From: Morella rubra
Lineage: Eukaryota > Streptophyta > Magnoliopsida > Fagales > Myricaceae
Assembly: GCA_003952965.2 (NCBI GenBank)
Contig: CM025853.1
Span: forward strand, 6,173,810 to 6,237,809
Direction: 5' to 3'
DNA length: 64,000 bases
Part shown: in pieces, positions 25,483-37,611 of the stretch
How positions within the stretch are numbered: position 1 is the first letter of the stretch
How the letters are laid out: the number at the start of each line of letters is the position of its first letter
Notes under the pieces: model-generated
Databases searched by the model: none
What the model saw: the letters and a program-made list of their open reading frames with translations, nothing else
What the model was told of the DNA's origin: nothing
Translations under genes and position numbers: made by a program

Positions 25483-28400
25483 CTAGATTGTAATGCATGT
25501 CCAAAAGAAATGAATTAAACAGAGAGATAATTGACATACCATAGGAAAGTCCTGAGATATATCTAGTGTTGTTCCTTCCACTTCATTTCTAAACCACGTC
25601 AAATCATCTTGTACATTCTCAGGGACTTGCTCAATGTTGAAATTGTAAGGCTCATTTTCACAATAATCATCCACGTCGTCATCAAACATCTCACCATTAC
25701 CAGTATCAAACACATCTATTGGTTTGGTCTTGACAACTACTTCCCCAATTTGAATGCCTTTCTTCAGATACGTAATATGCTTTAGATGCTCGTGATACCA
25801 AGATGAATGGATCATCACTTAATCACTCTCCAGTATGTACTAAACGTGAAAAATTAACAAGTTTGAATCCAAACTCATCAACTTTATATCCCTACCAATA
25901 GTTGGATCAATCCAATCACATTTGAATAGTACAAAACGTTCTCATCAAAATAGTTTAACTCAATGATACTTGTAATTCGCTTGTAATATGTGGTGCCCCC
26001 TTCAACAGTCACACAAACTCTACTATTTTGAGTTGTTCTGCCATTTCATTATCTTTTGCATGAAACTTCATACCATTACGTACATATCGACTGAATGATC
26101 TAGCTTCGGGTTTTGGACCTTTAGCAAGCCATCGAACCCTATTTGGAAGTTCATACTTCCTTGCATCGTCCATATTTTGAATCTATTTTCCTCAGAATTA
26201 ACACTATTTATAAGTTTTAAAGTAACCAAGCAATGTAAAACATTTTAAACATAACACATACATAGTCTCGAAACCAGTTACAAAATTCATCCTTATACAT
26301 CTTGTCGATGACATATATGTGGGCCGACTCCTATGGTTTGTTTTCTTTAATCGATCCCTATATATTCTGTATGGACAATAAAACTAAAAACTTAATTTTA
26401 TTGGGTATAAACGTTCTTAATGAAAGAGTTATATATCTAACATCACTTACGTGCGAATTTGGATTAACTCATCGCAATTAAAAAGAATATATCAATGGGC
26501 TTGCATACACGCCTTTGTATCAAGACGAACGTAAGAGGTTCTTCCCATAATATCGTCTAAATTTCTTGGGGATCTATTAAAGATCGTTCGAACTGATTCT
26601 AAATATCTTGAACAAAAAATTAGGCATTCATCTGCTATATATCCTTCAATAATAGAGCTTTCAAGTGCGACTGTATTGTGAACATAAGATTTGAAATGAT
26701 GCATGCACCTACACCAACAATATTACATTTCAAAAAATAATACACATGCAACAAAAACCCACATAACATATTTCTATAACTAATATTACCTCTCTATAGG
26801 ATATATCTACCGAAGTTGAACCAGTCTACCCATTTTACATTCTACAACTAGATGTACGACCAAGTGCACCATAACAATAAAAAATGAAGGCGAAAATATC
26901 CTTTCAAGTTGACACAATGTTACAGAAATTTGAGCCTCAAGTTGATCTAGGTCCTCTAATCGTAATGTTTTGGAACAAATTTCCTGAAAGAAACATGACA
27001 ATTCGATTAAAGAGAACAAACATTGCTTGTTAACGATCTCCGTATTGCAATGAGTATCAAATGTTGCATTAAGATGTGACAGTCATGACTCTTCAAACCT
27101 ATGATATTATGTTGTTCAATCTTGACACAACGTGATATTTTCGAAGCAAAACCATCCAGCACTTTCACATTCTTTATCACTTTTAGGAAGCCTTCTTTCT
27201 CCTTGCGGGTCATTAAGTAGCAAGCACCTGGCAAATACACCTTTATTGCAGCAGTGGTTTTTGGATGGAGATCATGTCTTATTCCCATGCTTTGTAAGTC
27301 AAGACGTGCCTTATAGTTATATTTTGTCTTCCCATCCACATTTAACAATGTACCAATGATGTTGTCAACTACGTTCTTCTGATCTACATGCATCATATTT
27401 AGATTATGACTCAACATATTATCCTTCCAATAAGGCAATGTAAAGAAAATACTTCGCTTTTTTCCTTACACTTGACTCAAAATGTTCAATGCCATCTAAG
27501 TCCAATATCATTAGCCATGTACTATGATTGGTACTCATGTTCCCAAAAGGATTGAACCCATCCACTGTTAACTCAAGCCTGACATTACGAGGATCAGAAA
27601 GCCAGATGCCTTAACAACCCATCATTTATATGGCCATCGCGATGCCATTTTATATGAGAAGTAGTTTTTGAGGACATGAATAGCCTTTGTAATCACTGCT
27701 TTAAAGAAAACCACCGCAAGACCTTAGCCGATTTTCTCTTGAATCTCGTGGATGATCCACCTTCGTTCTGTAAAAAATTATTTATCTCCCCGTTGCCCTT
27801 CCATTTTGATGCTCCACACTTTGAACAAACTTCCACCTTCTCATTCTCATTCTAGAATAACATACAACATTTGGACAAACAATTATCTTTCCATATCCAA
27901 GGCCTAACTCTTTCATATTCTTTTTAGCTTCATAAGTGTCCTTTGGCAATTTAGCACCTGCAGGAGCATATTACCCAGTGTTTAGAGTAACCATGTAAAA
28001 GAGGTATTACTCCACCCTCCCATACACTTCAAATGATATAATTGTACAACAGTAGTTAACTTACAAAATTTTTTCATACAAAGGATCGTCTGCATCTTTA
28101 AACATTTCATAAAATTTTGAAGCCGTATCATTAGGATATTCTCTTTCTTCTTGTACATCACGAGCTTCTCTTTCCAGTTCTAATGGAAATACCTCATGTA
28201 ATAGTTCATGCATCCCAGTTGATGTTTCACACATTTGACTGTCTTGAACAAAAATAGAGGGACTACTAGATGCTGCTGTATCTCGCATTTCACCATGCGC
28301 AAACTAATGATTGTCACTTGTAGAAATCCCATACTGGACCAATTGATCATGTATTGTACGTATGTTATACCTCTTGTAATTGACACACTTTACATAAGGG

Positions 28401-28498
28401 CAACAAATTCTCCCATCACTACCCACACTCTTAAATGCAAAACTTAAAAACTCATTGACTCCTAACATATATTCTCTTGTCCCACATTTCTTGTTCAT
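25483..28498 (-). pseudogene. TNP2-like CACTA transposase, frameshifted
   Basis: Domains in minus-strand order: an N-terminal Transpos_assoc-type segment (28498-28304) with CPYVKCVNYKRYN; a linker (28288-28061); a transposase core (about 27960-27007) including LPYWKDNMLSHNLNMMHVDQ and IGTLLNVDGKTKYNYKARLD; a DUF4218-type part (27019-26492) with IELSCFFQEICSKTLR and EGYIADECLIFCSRYLE; a DUF4216-type segment near 26250-25850; and an acidic C-terminal part (25818-25483). These match the order in plant TNP2. Several frame changes and stops separate the parts. Some gaps may be introns, but a GFNPFGNMS-type core near 27560 and its neighbours lie in different frames, so I call it broken. Confidence 0.85.
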
Positions 28499-28999
28499 TC
28501 AACTCTTGTTCATGAGCGTTAATAACAACTGTATGAAATGCAACACAAAAGCTATGTATCATTTTAATGTTCATCACATGTTATCAAGATTTTGTTATAA
28601 ACTAACATAAATCAACAAACAAACATTAACCAATAAAACTATCCATTAAATAATCACTATTCAACTTAGAGATCCCTCCGTAAAGAGGACTGGCTTCGTT
28701 TCACCTCAAGTTAGACCTCCAATGTCAGTGTAGAGGTATCTACCAGGAAGTGATCTCTAAAGTTAAATAAAAATAAAGATAAACATAGATTAACAAACAA
28801 ACATTAAACAATACAAATCTTATCCTCCAATCTCCAACAAAAACCACGGAACCAACATCAAATAATAGTTACCCCTCCAATCTCCAATAAACTCCACAGA
28901 ACCAACAACAAGTAATAGTTAGCCTGCCCTCAGCCTTCCAACAAACACCACAAACTCCAATCTCCAGCAGAAACCATGATGGTGAGCACAAATATTTAT

Positions 29000-30079
29000 A
29001 CCAACAGCGAGATCTTAGCTTCAACTAACACACAACTAATTAAAACAAAGGTAGAAACTATTCTGCAAAAGCATTTTTCACAAGAACATGACAATTTTGA
29101 CTAAATACAATAGGTGCACTAATTCTCCCAGAAAAGCTTCTCTTTACGTTGACAGTGGATTTCATCTAAAAAAAACAGCAAGAAGGAAAGCTGTATAACT
29201 TGAAACTTAAACATGAAGGAAATCTCTACTTTAAAACTTAAAAAAGCATGCGTGATTGGTAAGTGGCTATTCCCAAGTGGATTCTATTGAAAAATCAGTT
29301 TTAAAAAGCAATCAATTTGGGTTATCAATTTAAAAAAAAAAAAAAAAAAACCAATAAGCCTCCAAAAATACTATAACTATGCCACAATGTGTAAGATGAC
29401 TCACAGGTAATGCTTCAAGAGTCAAAAGCACATTCGCAAGGAACAGTGCGTCTAAACTTGACGGCCTACATGAAAGGAATAATCCAATCAGTGACAGTAA
29501 CATCAACATGTTCTAGTTAATTTCACTTACAGGTAAAAGAAATCATCTCAAAATCTAACACTTTGTCACTACAGGAAAGAGACGAGAAAGTTTTGCTCTC
29601 TTGTAAATCTATCCTCGAAAAAAAAAAGAAAACATCAAAAGAAAAAGAAATGTGCCAAGACAGCAAAAGCAAAAGAAAACGTCAGAAGTAAAAGAAAACA
29701 GCTTTTATTCGATAAATAACACCAAACTTGCATCAACAGGCCCTATAAGGTTCTTAATCAAACTCAAAGAATAAAGGAAATATGCACAGTAAGCACATGA
29801 ACAGAAATGACAAGGAACTCATCTAATTAAAGTTAAGAGAAACCATATCCAAAGATTACAATCCATTGCATATGAAAAGTGCTGAAATCCTACGCATACA
29901 AATTTCACCACACCATAACATAGCTCATAATATTAGCCGGAATTAGTATTTGTCACTGTTTGCACTCTTCTTGCTCATAACGGATTCAACTGTAAATCAT
30001 TAGCATACTTCTTGTTTCGGAACGATTGGATTTTACCTTCTTCCGCCAATTGTTTATCATGAACATAGAGCAGTTTTTT

Positions 30080-30110
<31 letters not shown>

Positions 30111-30660
30111 GGGTAATTACATGGAGAAGACTTAAACCAATACATTATCATTATTTTTATCTTCGATTGGAGAAGATACATACTAATTCCCAACCACAAT
30201 CCCTCTGCTTTTTCTTCACTTAAGTTAAGAATATGTAAGAGAATCCAATGTTTCAGGTTTGAGATGTCACTGCTAAGCATGCTTCGCCATTCAGAAAGCA
30301 CAATTTCAGAAATGGAAGACATAGTACGACTGATTCAGTGATCCCACTTATAACCAGTTGTTGGCATAGCATTACATTTATCACCTATATCATTGTTGGT
30401 AGGCATGGGATAATAAATTGACTGATTCCACTAGTTTTACGTAGGAGATCTCCAGCTTCCAAATAAAGAAATAATAACTGATGCGAATTTGTTTTATGTT
30501 CTAAACAATGGTGCAAAAGAATAGTTTTAATTTTGTAAACGAAAAGAAGAACTTCACAAATCCATAGTTTGTGTTTGGAGAATCTTTTGCACATGTTTCC
30601 AACGAAGCTCAATTCCAGTCCATCAAATAAAACCAAGTTACCCCCCAACTTCTATGATAA
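29000..30660. other. Element 2 internal segment without counterpart in CACTA 1
   Basis: Between the A/C-rich block shared with CACTA 1 (ending about 28990) and the right subterminal repeats (from about 30690) lie 1.7 kb that do not resemble CACTA 1 or any other part of the window. A minus-strand frame at 29975-30322 starts MSSISEIVLSEWRSML and is spoiled by a homopolymer block of 16 T followed by 24 G (30074-30113). It could be 5' leader sequence of the transposase gene or a captured host fragment. No domain recognised. Confidence 0.45.
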
Positions 30661-30959
30661 ACTAGCAACAGTACAAAAACTGCTAAAAGATCTAATTTTT
30701 AGCAGGGTTTTCAAAAAGCGCCACTAAAGATTCGACCTATAGCGGCGTTTTGCAAAAAACGCCTCTAGAAATTAGGTATCTATAGCGGCGATCAGTAAGA
30801 CCACTGCTAAAGGGTGTCTGTAGCGGCGGTTAGCGATCGTCGCTATAGGTTGTTTATAGCGACGTTTTTAGCGACTGCCTCTAAAGACCAATTTTTTTGT
30901 AGTGACTTGCGTGGGTTCTTGTCGTTTTCCTTTCTTTAAGATCCTAACTCTAGCAAATT

Positions 30960-31730
30960 GAAAAATCTGATTTAAACCCTAAACATGATACCTAGAGGGG
31001 ATGAATAGGTGTTGATATTTTTTTTTTTTCAATAAACAGACTCATTTAGAACAAGTCATAAAACAGTCTCATCTAGGTCTGAAAAGTAGTTAGCAATCAA
31101 TAAATATGTAGCGGAATAATAAAACAAATATCAATTACACAAGAGACATATTTTGTTGACGAAGTGAAAAACCTTTGAACTTAACTTTCAAAGGAAAAAA
31201 ACACTTCGAGCTAGCAACCACTAAAAATTCACTAAAAAGTAAAACCATAGTGATTCAGACACAGGAACCTCCAGCTGCTAGACTCTGACTATCAGATATA
31301 ATAATTTAAGTAATCCAACTTAGATCCGCTTTCTGCGGTTAACCCTCCAAACTCTTTCACAATTGGAACTGTTTATGAGTAGGAATATCGATTTTCTCTC
31401 TGAGGTGAGGCTTGAATAAAGTATGAATGACCTCCTTAATTTTCTTAGTAGACTTCTCCATGTATATATAGAGTGAGTTGAATTTCAAGTCAATTGAAAT
31501 TATAAAAGGAGTGAAATATTTCAAAATGTTATCAAAGATTTTGAATGCGTGCCATTAGCTCTGTATTTTTAGCTCTTGATCTTAACTCCTTATCCTTTCA
31601 AACTTTGAAAGACTCTATAATCTCTTGAACACTTTGACCAAACTTATCCAAATACAATTCAATTTAAATTTAAATTTGACACGAAATTTTGCCAACACTC
31701 AAGCACTAACACAAATGATCCATCTGTACT
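30960..31730 (+). repeat. Dispersed retroelement-like repeat (plus orientation)
   Basis: Same family as 12405-13375 (reverse orientation) and 45780-46215. It begins near CCTAGAGGGGATGAATAGGTG and ends near TGCCAACACTCAAGCACTAAC. No coding frame. It lies directly right of CACTA element 2 flank sequence. Confidence 0.6.
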
Positions 31731-32553
31731 TAGAAGTCCACTCTAAAATTAATTTGCTCCGATCTTTATCTCTAGAATTAGATCAGATCATGAGCATTAG
31801 CATGAAGCGCGCTGTTTATTTATTTATTTGATACCATCTTGGGACGATTGTTGAGACGGAAATTTTACACAATAGATCAGATTTATTTTTTTTCGTCGAA
31901 TAATTTGATTGCGGATACTTCGCCTAAAGGGGTTGGATTGTTCTTTTTTAATTGTTGAATGACCAGTACGATATGAGACGTGGCTGAATATTTTATCTGT
32001 GGGATAATCAGAACCTGCTTGAATTTTTAATTTTTGAAGATCCGGATGTAAAGATTCTGCCTCGACGGTTGAACTTTCTATATTGTTGAGTACGTGGTTC
32101 CACCTAATGGAACCATGTTGATGTCGGTTAGTATTTGGGCATGCAAGACATGAGAGTACCATACCTAATCTTCCCATTTTTTCAAAGTGTATTTCTCACG
32201 ATTAATAATTATGAACATTTTGAATCTCACGTGCTAGCTGCTGCGCCTTGTCGGATGTCAATGCTTTTCTTAATTCCTATCTCATTAATTTAAATTGCAG
32301 GCCTTATTGTCCTGGTAGCCTGGCTGTGTCACGATCTGGGGGCCGGGCGCGCGGTTCGCGTTTGCCAATTAAAAAGAAAAGAAATCGAAGCTATCACACT
32401 ATAATTCAAAATATTTGCCGATGCATGAATTACGATGCTATATATACATGCCTTAGGAACTCCCATTCGATATCTTTCAACAAAAATTTCCACTTTCTTC
32501 TGCCTCTGATATTCCGAAAGGTTTCTACCATTACTGCTATCCTTCCAACGAAT
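31731..32553 (+). promoter_or_regulatory. Shared 5' flank of SOT units (copy 1)
   Basis: This block recurs upstream of other SOT copies (34950-35060, 51420-51920, 53640-54880, 57050-57570). Landmarks are AGAAGTCCACTCTAAAATTAA (31730), AACATTTTGAATCTCA (32215) and GCTAGCTGCTGCGC (32232). In the other copies a clear TATA box (TATATAAAA) lies at its right end. Here that position (near 32400) reads CTATAATTCAAAATATTT, so the TATA box looks degraded. The open frame running from 32248 into the SOT start is upstream sequence, not conserved protein. Confidence 0.6.
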
Positions 32554-33529
32554 ATGGACACACATCAACCATCTCCTCCTCCTGCTCTAAGTTACCTGGA
32601 AGAAGATAAAGTGACCGAAGAATGCAAGGATCTTATGCTCTCTGCCGAGTTCAGAACAAGGTTTCCTTATCAATACCAAGGATCTTGGATCCCAGCCTTT
32701 TCCATGCAAGGAGTTATATCATTCCACAAACACTTCCAGGCTCATGACACCGATATTCTATTAGTGACGTCTCCCAAAGTCGGTACTACTTGGTTGAAAT
32801 CAATCTTGTTCTCCTTATTGAACCGAGTGCGCTATGATCCAAATGCTCATCAACACCCTTTGCTGACAAATAATCCTCATAAGCTTGTGCCCTTCTTGGA
32901 GATAGACCTTTACAGTACAAAACAGGTTCCTGACCTCACTTCCTTTACTTCTCCAAGGCTTCTTTCAACTCATTTACCATATTCGCTACTAACAGATCTA
33001 TGAAAGATTCAATGTGCAAGATTGTGTATTGTGTAGGAATCCTAAGGACACTTTTGTGTCAATGTGGCACTTCCGAAATAGTACGAGGGTCAATCAGGGG
33101 ATGAACCCCTCAACAATCAAAGATTTTGATAATTTTTCTAAGGGAATAAGTCCATATGGACCCTATTGGGATCACGTTACGAGCTATTGGAAAGAAAGCT
33201 TAGAAAAATCCGAAAAGGTATTTTTTTTGAAGTATGAGAAAATGAAAGAGCAACCCACAATCTATTTGAAGAAATTAGCTGAGTTCTTGGAGTGTGCTTT
33301 TTCTCCGGAAGAAGAGGTAAAAGGTGTAGCAGATGATATTTTAAGATTATGTAGTTTTGAAAATCTGAGCAACTTGGAGGTGAATAAAAGGGAAAGATAT
33401 TGATGGTCAACAAAGCTGCACTTTTTCGCCGAGGTGAAGTTGGAGACTGGATGAATCACTTGACTGCTGAGTGAGACATTAGACCGTATTACTAAAGAGA
33501 AGTTTCATAGTGTTGGGTTGAAAGTTTAG
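32554..33529 (+). pseudogene. Cytosolic sulfotransferase (SOT) copy 1, frameshifted
   Basis: Intronless, full-length SOT of the plant PAPS-dependent type, which transfers sulfate from PAPS to hydroxyl groups of small molecules. ATG at 32554 matches the start of copy 6. The frame holds the 5'-phosphosulfate loop TSPKVGTTWLK and the STHLPYS region with the catalytic His. It is then broken by a lost A near 32992 (AACAAGATC to AACAGATC) and a lost T near 33030, resumes with the 3'-phosphate motif RNPKDTFVSMWHF, is broken again near 33390, and has a 5-base deletion near 33470. The C-terminal [13 protein letters not shown] is present but out of frame. Two upstream indels (minus 2 near 32636, minus 1 near 32664) cancel each other. 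Substrate unknown. Pseudogene as read; at least two of the breaks are homopolymer losses and could be sequence errors. Confidence 0.88.
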
Positions 33530-33690
33530 GTCTTTTAAGTTGTATTTGTTTGCAATAAGTTAAACAACTTAGGTGTTGTTAATGTTGTTGTTTGGTGGAA
33601 TGTTTTTTGATTGTCTTTCCGTATTATTGGTGTGTAAAATGTTTTGTTAATTACCATCTTTAATAATCTATGATCAGCATGTGATGTAAA

Positions 33691-34203
33691 AGCATTCCTA
33701 GCAGGTTCTCTATTCTAACATTTTGGTTAGAATAGAGAACCAATTTAACAAAAAAGTCAAAAAACATCATGTAGCAGCTTATCTATTATAACAAATTTTA
33801 ACATGTGAACAATGGTTCTCTATTTTTAGAGAACCACTATTCACTTCACTATCTTAAAATATTAATTATTTTCTTTCTTTTTATTTTTTTCTTTTCTTCT
33901 CTCACGCTCTGGCTCTCTTTTCTTTTCTTTTCTTCCTCCAGATCTCACGTTCTCCCTTTTTTTATTTTTTTCTTTTTTTTTTTCTTCCTCCCATACCCTT
34001 AGAAACAAATATTTAAAAATATAAATGTTAGAGAAAGAATAAAAAAATCTTTGAAAAGTAATATTTAAATAGAATAGTAAAAAATAGATAATTAAAATAG
34101 AGAAGCTGCTGGAGTGTTTTTAAAAAATTGATAGTTAAAATAAAGAAGTGTGCTTTTCGGTTAAAGTAGAGAGCCAAATTTAAAGAAGCTGCTAAGAATG
34201 CTC
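33691..34203. mobile_element. MITE in the SOT copy 1 3' flank, ~513 bp
   Basis: The left end reads AGCATTCCTAGCAGGTTCTC and the right end, reverse complemented, reads AGCATTCTTAGCAGCTTCT, an inverted repeat of about 20 bases. The paralogous 3' flanks of SOT copies 5 and 6 run GTAAAAGATAATAATGC with no insert (56026 and 60304). The sequences next to the two ends (GTAAAAG and CTAAGAGA) could be a worn target duplication. Termini of this kind suggest a Mutator-like MITE, but the class is not certain. Internal sequence is T/C-rich with no coding frame. Confidence 0.7.
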
Positions 34204-35068
34204 TAAGAGAATAATGCTAAAATTGTGTTTGAATATTTATTTCTTTCAGTACTAAAACTATGCTTTCAAGTAGTGTATGTGATCGTCGCTAATTAGTTTC
34301 TCAAAAGTTAATTTATTTGACCCGATAAATTATGCAAGGCGATCGCGAACGTCCATGAGGCGATTACAGCTTGCAAATAAGATTATTTACTTTTGTGTCT
34401 ACACAAACCTCTCTCTCTAATTGTAGCGTACGTCAAGATGACAAAAAGAAAAAGCTCAAGTTCAACAAATTAATTTATACACGTGACATAGACAAATTAA
34501 GAGATCAGCTCAAATTTGATAAAGCTCAATTAATGTAGCTTTTTTTCTTCTTCTTTTTTTTCCTCAGCCCTTAATTAATGTAGCCGTACGTAACTATATG
34601 TCCGCTGGTCTCTAAAGAGGAAAAATAGCCTTGCACAATCTCTAAGCCAAAAAGCTGATTAAACCGGTTCTATCATGTCCACCAGCTGATAAATTAAACC
34701 ACCAAAATTGAATTTCACATGCAAAACGACGCCTTTTGCAATCAAAATAGCAACACGAAAATATAACTCATGGCATGAGTTGGAAGTTAATTGTAGCCTA
34801 CTCTATCAACATTTGGCTCCACTTCGATTATTGGTAGCAACACCTCGATAGATTTTGCATATTTCCTGAAACTGCGGCCGGACGTACAAAGCATCAGACC
34901 ATTTTCAGTGAGACATTACAAAAATAATTGAAAGCACCAGATCATGACAGAGTAATCCTCCCATTTTTGCAAAGTGTATTTCTCACAATTAATCATTATG
35001 AACATTTTGAATCTCAGGTGCTAGCTGCTGCGCGTTGTCCGATGTCTATGCATTTCTTAATTTCGAAC
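34204..35068. other. SOT 3' flank joined to a truncated next-unit 5' flank
   Basis: 34204-34900 continues the shared SOT 3' flank (compare 56040-56400 and 37905-38300, which share AAAGAGGAAAAA and GGACTGCGGCC-like stretches). 34950-35060 is the shared SOT 5' flank. It stops at about 35068 and joins the middle of an SOT gene, so the promoter end, start codon and first half of that gene were deleted. Confidence 0.6.
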
Positions 35069-36145
35069 TAGTGTAAGGGTTCATCTAGGGAAAAACCTCT
35101 TGACAATTTAACATGTTTTTGATAATTTTTCTAAGGGAATAAGTCTATATGGACCCTATTGGAATCACGTTATGAGCTATTGAAAAGAAAGCTTAGAAAA
35201 ATCCGAAAAAATATTTGTTTTGAAGTATGAGGACATGAAAGAGTGACTCACAATCTATTTGAAAAAACTAGCTAAGTTCTTGGAGTGTCAATTTTTCTAG
35301 AAGAAGATGTAAAAGGTGTAATAAATTATATTTAAAGATTGTTTAGTTTTTAAAATCTGAGCAACTTAGAGGTGAATAAAAGTGAGAAGATAATGAGGGC
35401 CAACAAAGCTGCACTTTTTCGCCAAGGTGAAGTCGGAAGTTGGATGAATCAGTTGACTACTGAAATGAGTGAGACATTAGACCATATTATTGAAGAGAAG
35501 TTTCATAGTGTTGAGTTGAAATACAAAACAGGTACCTGCCCTCACTCCCTTTACCTCTCCAAGGTTCCTTTTAACTCATTTACCGTATTCATTGCTAACA
35601 AGATCTGTGAAGAATTCAATGTGCAATATTGTGTATTTGTGTAGGAATCCTAAAGACACTTTTGTTTCAATGTAGTACTTCCGAAATAGTATAAGTGTCA
35701 ATCTAGGGGCGAACCCCTCGAAAATTGTACATGATTTTGATACTTTTTCTAAGGGAATAAGTCCATATGAACCTTATTGGGATCACATTATGAGCTATTA
35801 GAAAGAAAGCTTAAAAACACCCGAAAATGTATTTTTTTTTGAAGTATGAGCAAATGAAAGAGCAATCCATAATCTATTTGAAGAAACTAGTTGAGTTCTT
35901 AGAGTGTCTTTTTTCTGGAAGAAGAGATAAAAGATGTAATAAATGATATTTTAAGATTGTGTAGTTTTGAAAATTTGAGCAACTTGGAGGTGAATAAAAA
36001 TGGGAAGCTACGGTTGGCCAACAGTGCTGCACTTTTTCGCCGAGGTAAAGTTGGAGATTGGATGAATCACTTGACTACTCAAATGAGTGAGACATTAAAC
36101 CGTATTACTGAAGAGAAGTTTCATAGTGCTGGGTTGAAATTTTAG
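35069..36145 (+). pseudogene. Two fused SOT fragments (copies 2 and 3)
   Basis: 35069-35520 is the C-terminal half of an SOT: it starts near the 3'-phosphate motif region, contains the FSKGISxYGPYW-type segment and ends with FRQGEVGSWMNQLT. At about 35521, in the last codons before the stop, it switches directly to the middle of a second SOT (the TKQVPDLTS region), which then runs to a proper end at TAG 36143-36145. The first fragment has stops and frame changes (for example TGA near 35244). The second has a TAG replacing a Trp codon near 35671 and other breaks, but an intact C-terminus with [14 protein letters not shown]. The junction is consistent with unequal crossing-over between tandem SOT genes. 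Not functional. Confidence 0.85.
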
Positions 36146-37611
36146 GTCAGTATGTTGAACAACTTAGGTGTTGTTAATGTACGTTGTTATTTGCATATAT
36201 TTAGTTGGTGGAATAATCTTTTATTGTCTTTTCGTATTAATATTGTCAACAAGTATGTTGACATATCTGGTGTGTAAAATGTTTCTTACCATATGTCTTC
36301 AATATATATATCAGAATGTGATGTAAAAGATAATAATGCTAAAATTGTATTGTGTGTTGAATATGTATTTCTTGCACTAGTACTATGTTTTCAAGTAGTG
36401 TACGTGATATATCGTCACTAAGTTTCTCAAAAATTCACGATCCAATGGATCTAAGATTTTAATGAGTACATAATAATAATTAGTGTCATTAATTTGGACT
36501 CCATCCTCCATTAATTAAGTTCATTCAGCAAAAGCAAATTGGAAGACTCGTAGTCGTAGATAAGGTCTTTGTAGTTCTTCACTACTCGTGAACAGTACTA
36601 TACGTAGTACAAAAATAGGGTTATATACCTATTTAGCCCCTGAATTTTGACCCATTAAAATAGTCTTTGAATTTTCAAATTGATCATGATGGTCCTTGAG
36701 TTTGCAATTTTTATCAAACAAGTCATTTCGTTAAATTTATATGTATAAAGTTAACGATTTACATGCTAGTTCCAATACACATGTCAACCGAAACTAAAAT
36801 CAGGAGACTTATAATTTTTCTAAGTTTTTTTTGTAATTTTGTTCATAATTTTTTTTTAAAGATAAAAAAAAGTAAATTATTTAAAAAATAAAAAATTAAA
36901 AAAAATTTTTTTTTTTTTTAAAAGATAAAAGTAAATTATTTAAAAAAAAAAAAATTAAGAAAAAAACTTTAAAAAATTATAAGTCACATTATTTTAGTTT
37001 TTGGAACACACACACACAAGCTGGCACATTTTGGCCAATCATGAACCATGCATGAAGCGTCTACTTAATTAATTACAGATAAGATTATTTACGTTTGTGT
37101 CATAATTATTATCCATGGAAGATCAGCTTAAATTGAAAGCTAATTAAACTTGGTGAAAGCAGTATTTAAGCAAGAATGTAAGTTTAGGTTCTACATTTCC
37201 TTATTCGTGAAAAAGAAAAAAAGAAAAAAAAAAGAATGTAACCTCAATAGATTTTGCATATTGGTGAAAGTTGAAACCGCGAGCTCTGACATTTTTGAAA
37301 GTACTGCTTCTGAACTTTGAAATATTATGAATTGTCTTCGATCTTCTAAAATATAGAATCAATATTCATGTCGAGAATCTTTGAGATATATGGTATTTTG
37401 CATTTTATTTAAGAAACTCTTCCTAATTAGATAGCAAGCACTACAACTAATTAATTCATAAAAAACCAATGTATACCCTAGTGATCTGTAGTTAGCATCG
37501 TATTTTAAAATTTACGATACTATTTTACTGTTGAATAATGATCAGTACAATTTGGGCACTTGAATTACTAAATGGCTGGCTGAACTTTTTATTGTGGAAG
37601 ATCCGGATGTA
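36146..37611. other. SOT 3' flank plus dispersed repeat
   Basis: 36146-36590 is shared SOT 3' flank. About 36600-37010 looks like a common plant dispersed repeat, beginning with a GGTTATATACCTATTTAGCCC-like stretch followed by a CCTTGAGTTTGC-like motif and A/T runs. 37310-37600 is related to 19255-19700. No gene seen. Confidence 0.45.

Larger units (their letters stand above)
22786..30904 (-). mobile_element. CACTA element 2, 8,119 bp, decayed autonomous type
   Basis: Starts CACTACAAAAAAATAC and ends TTTTTTTGTAGTG, with ACT on both sides (22783-22785 and 30905-30907). The paralogous empty site at about 56927-56960 reads CTAGACT and runs straight into the sequence found right of the element (TTGTCGTTTTCCTT). 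Both subterminal regions (22800-23130 and 30690-30900) carry repeated TAGCGGCGGT / AGCAGCGGTCA-type motifs. On the minus strand it holds a TNP2-like transposase (25483-28498) followed by a Transposase_24-like gene (about 23400-25340), the usual two-gene layout of plant CACTA elements. Both are broken, so it looks non-autonomous today. Confidence 0.92.

Noticed and set aside
32248-32553. N-terminal extension of SOT copy 1 (transit peptide)
   Set aside because: The upstream open frame is shared 5' flank sequence that is not open in the other copies, and the ATG at 32554 aligns with the start of copy 6.
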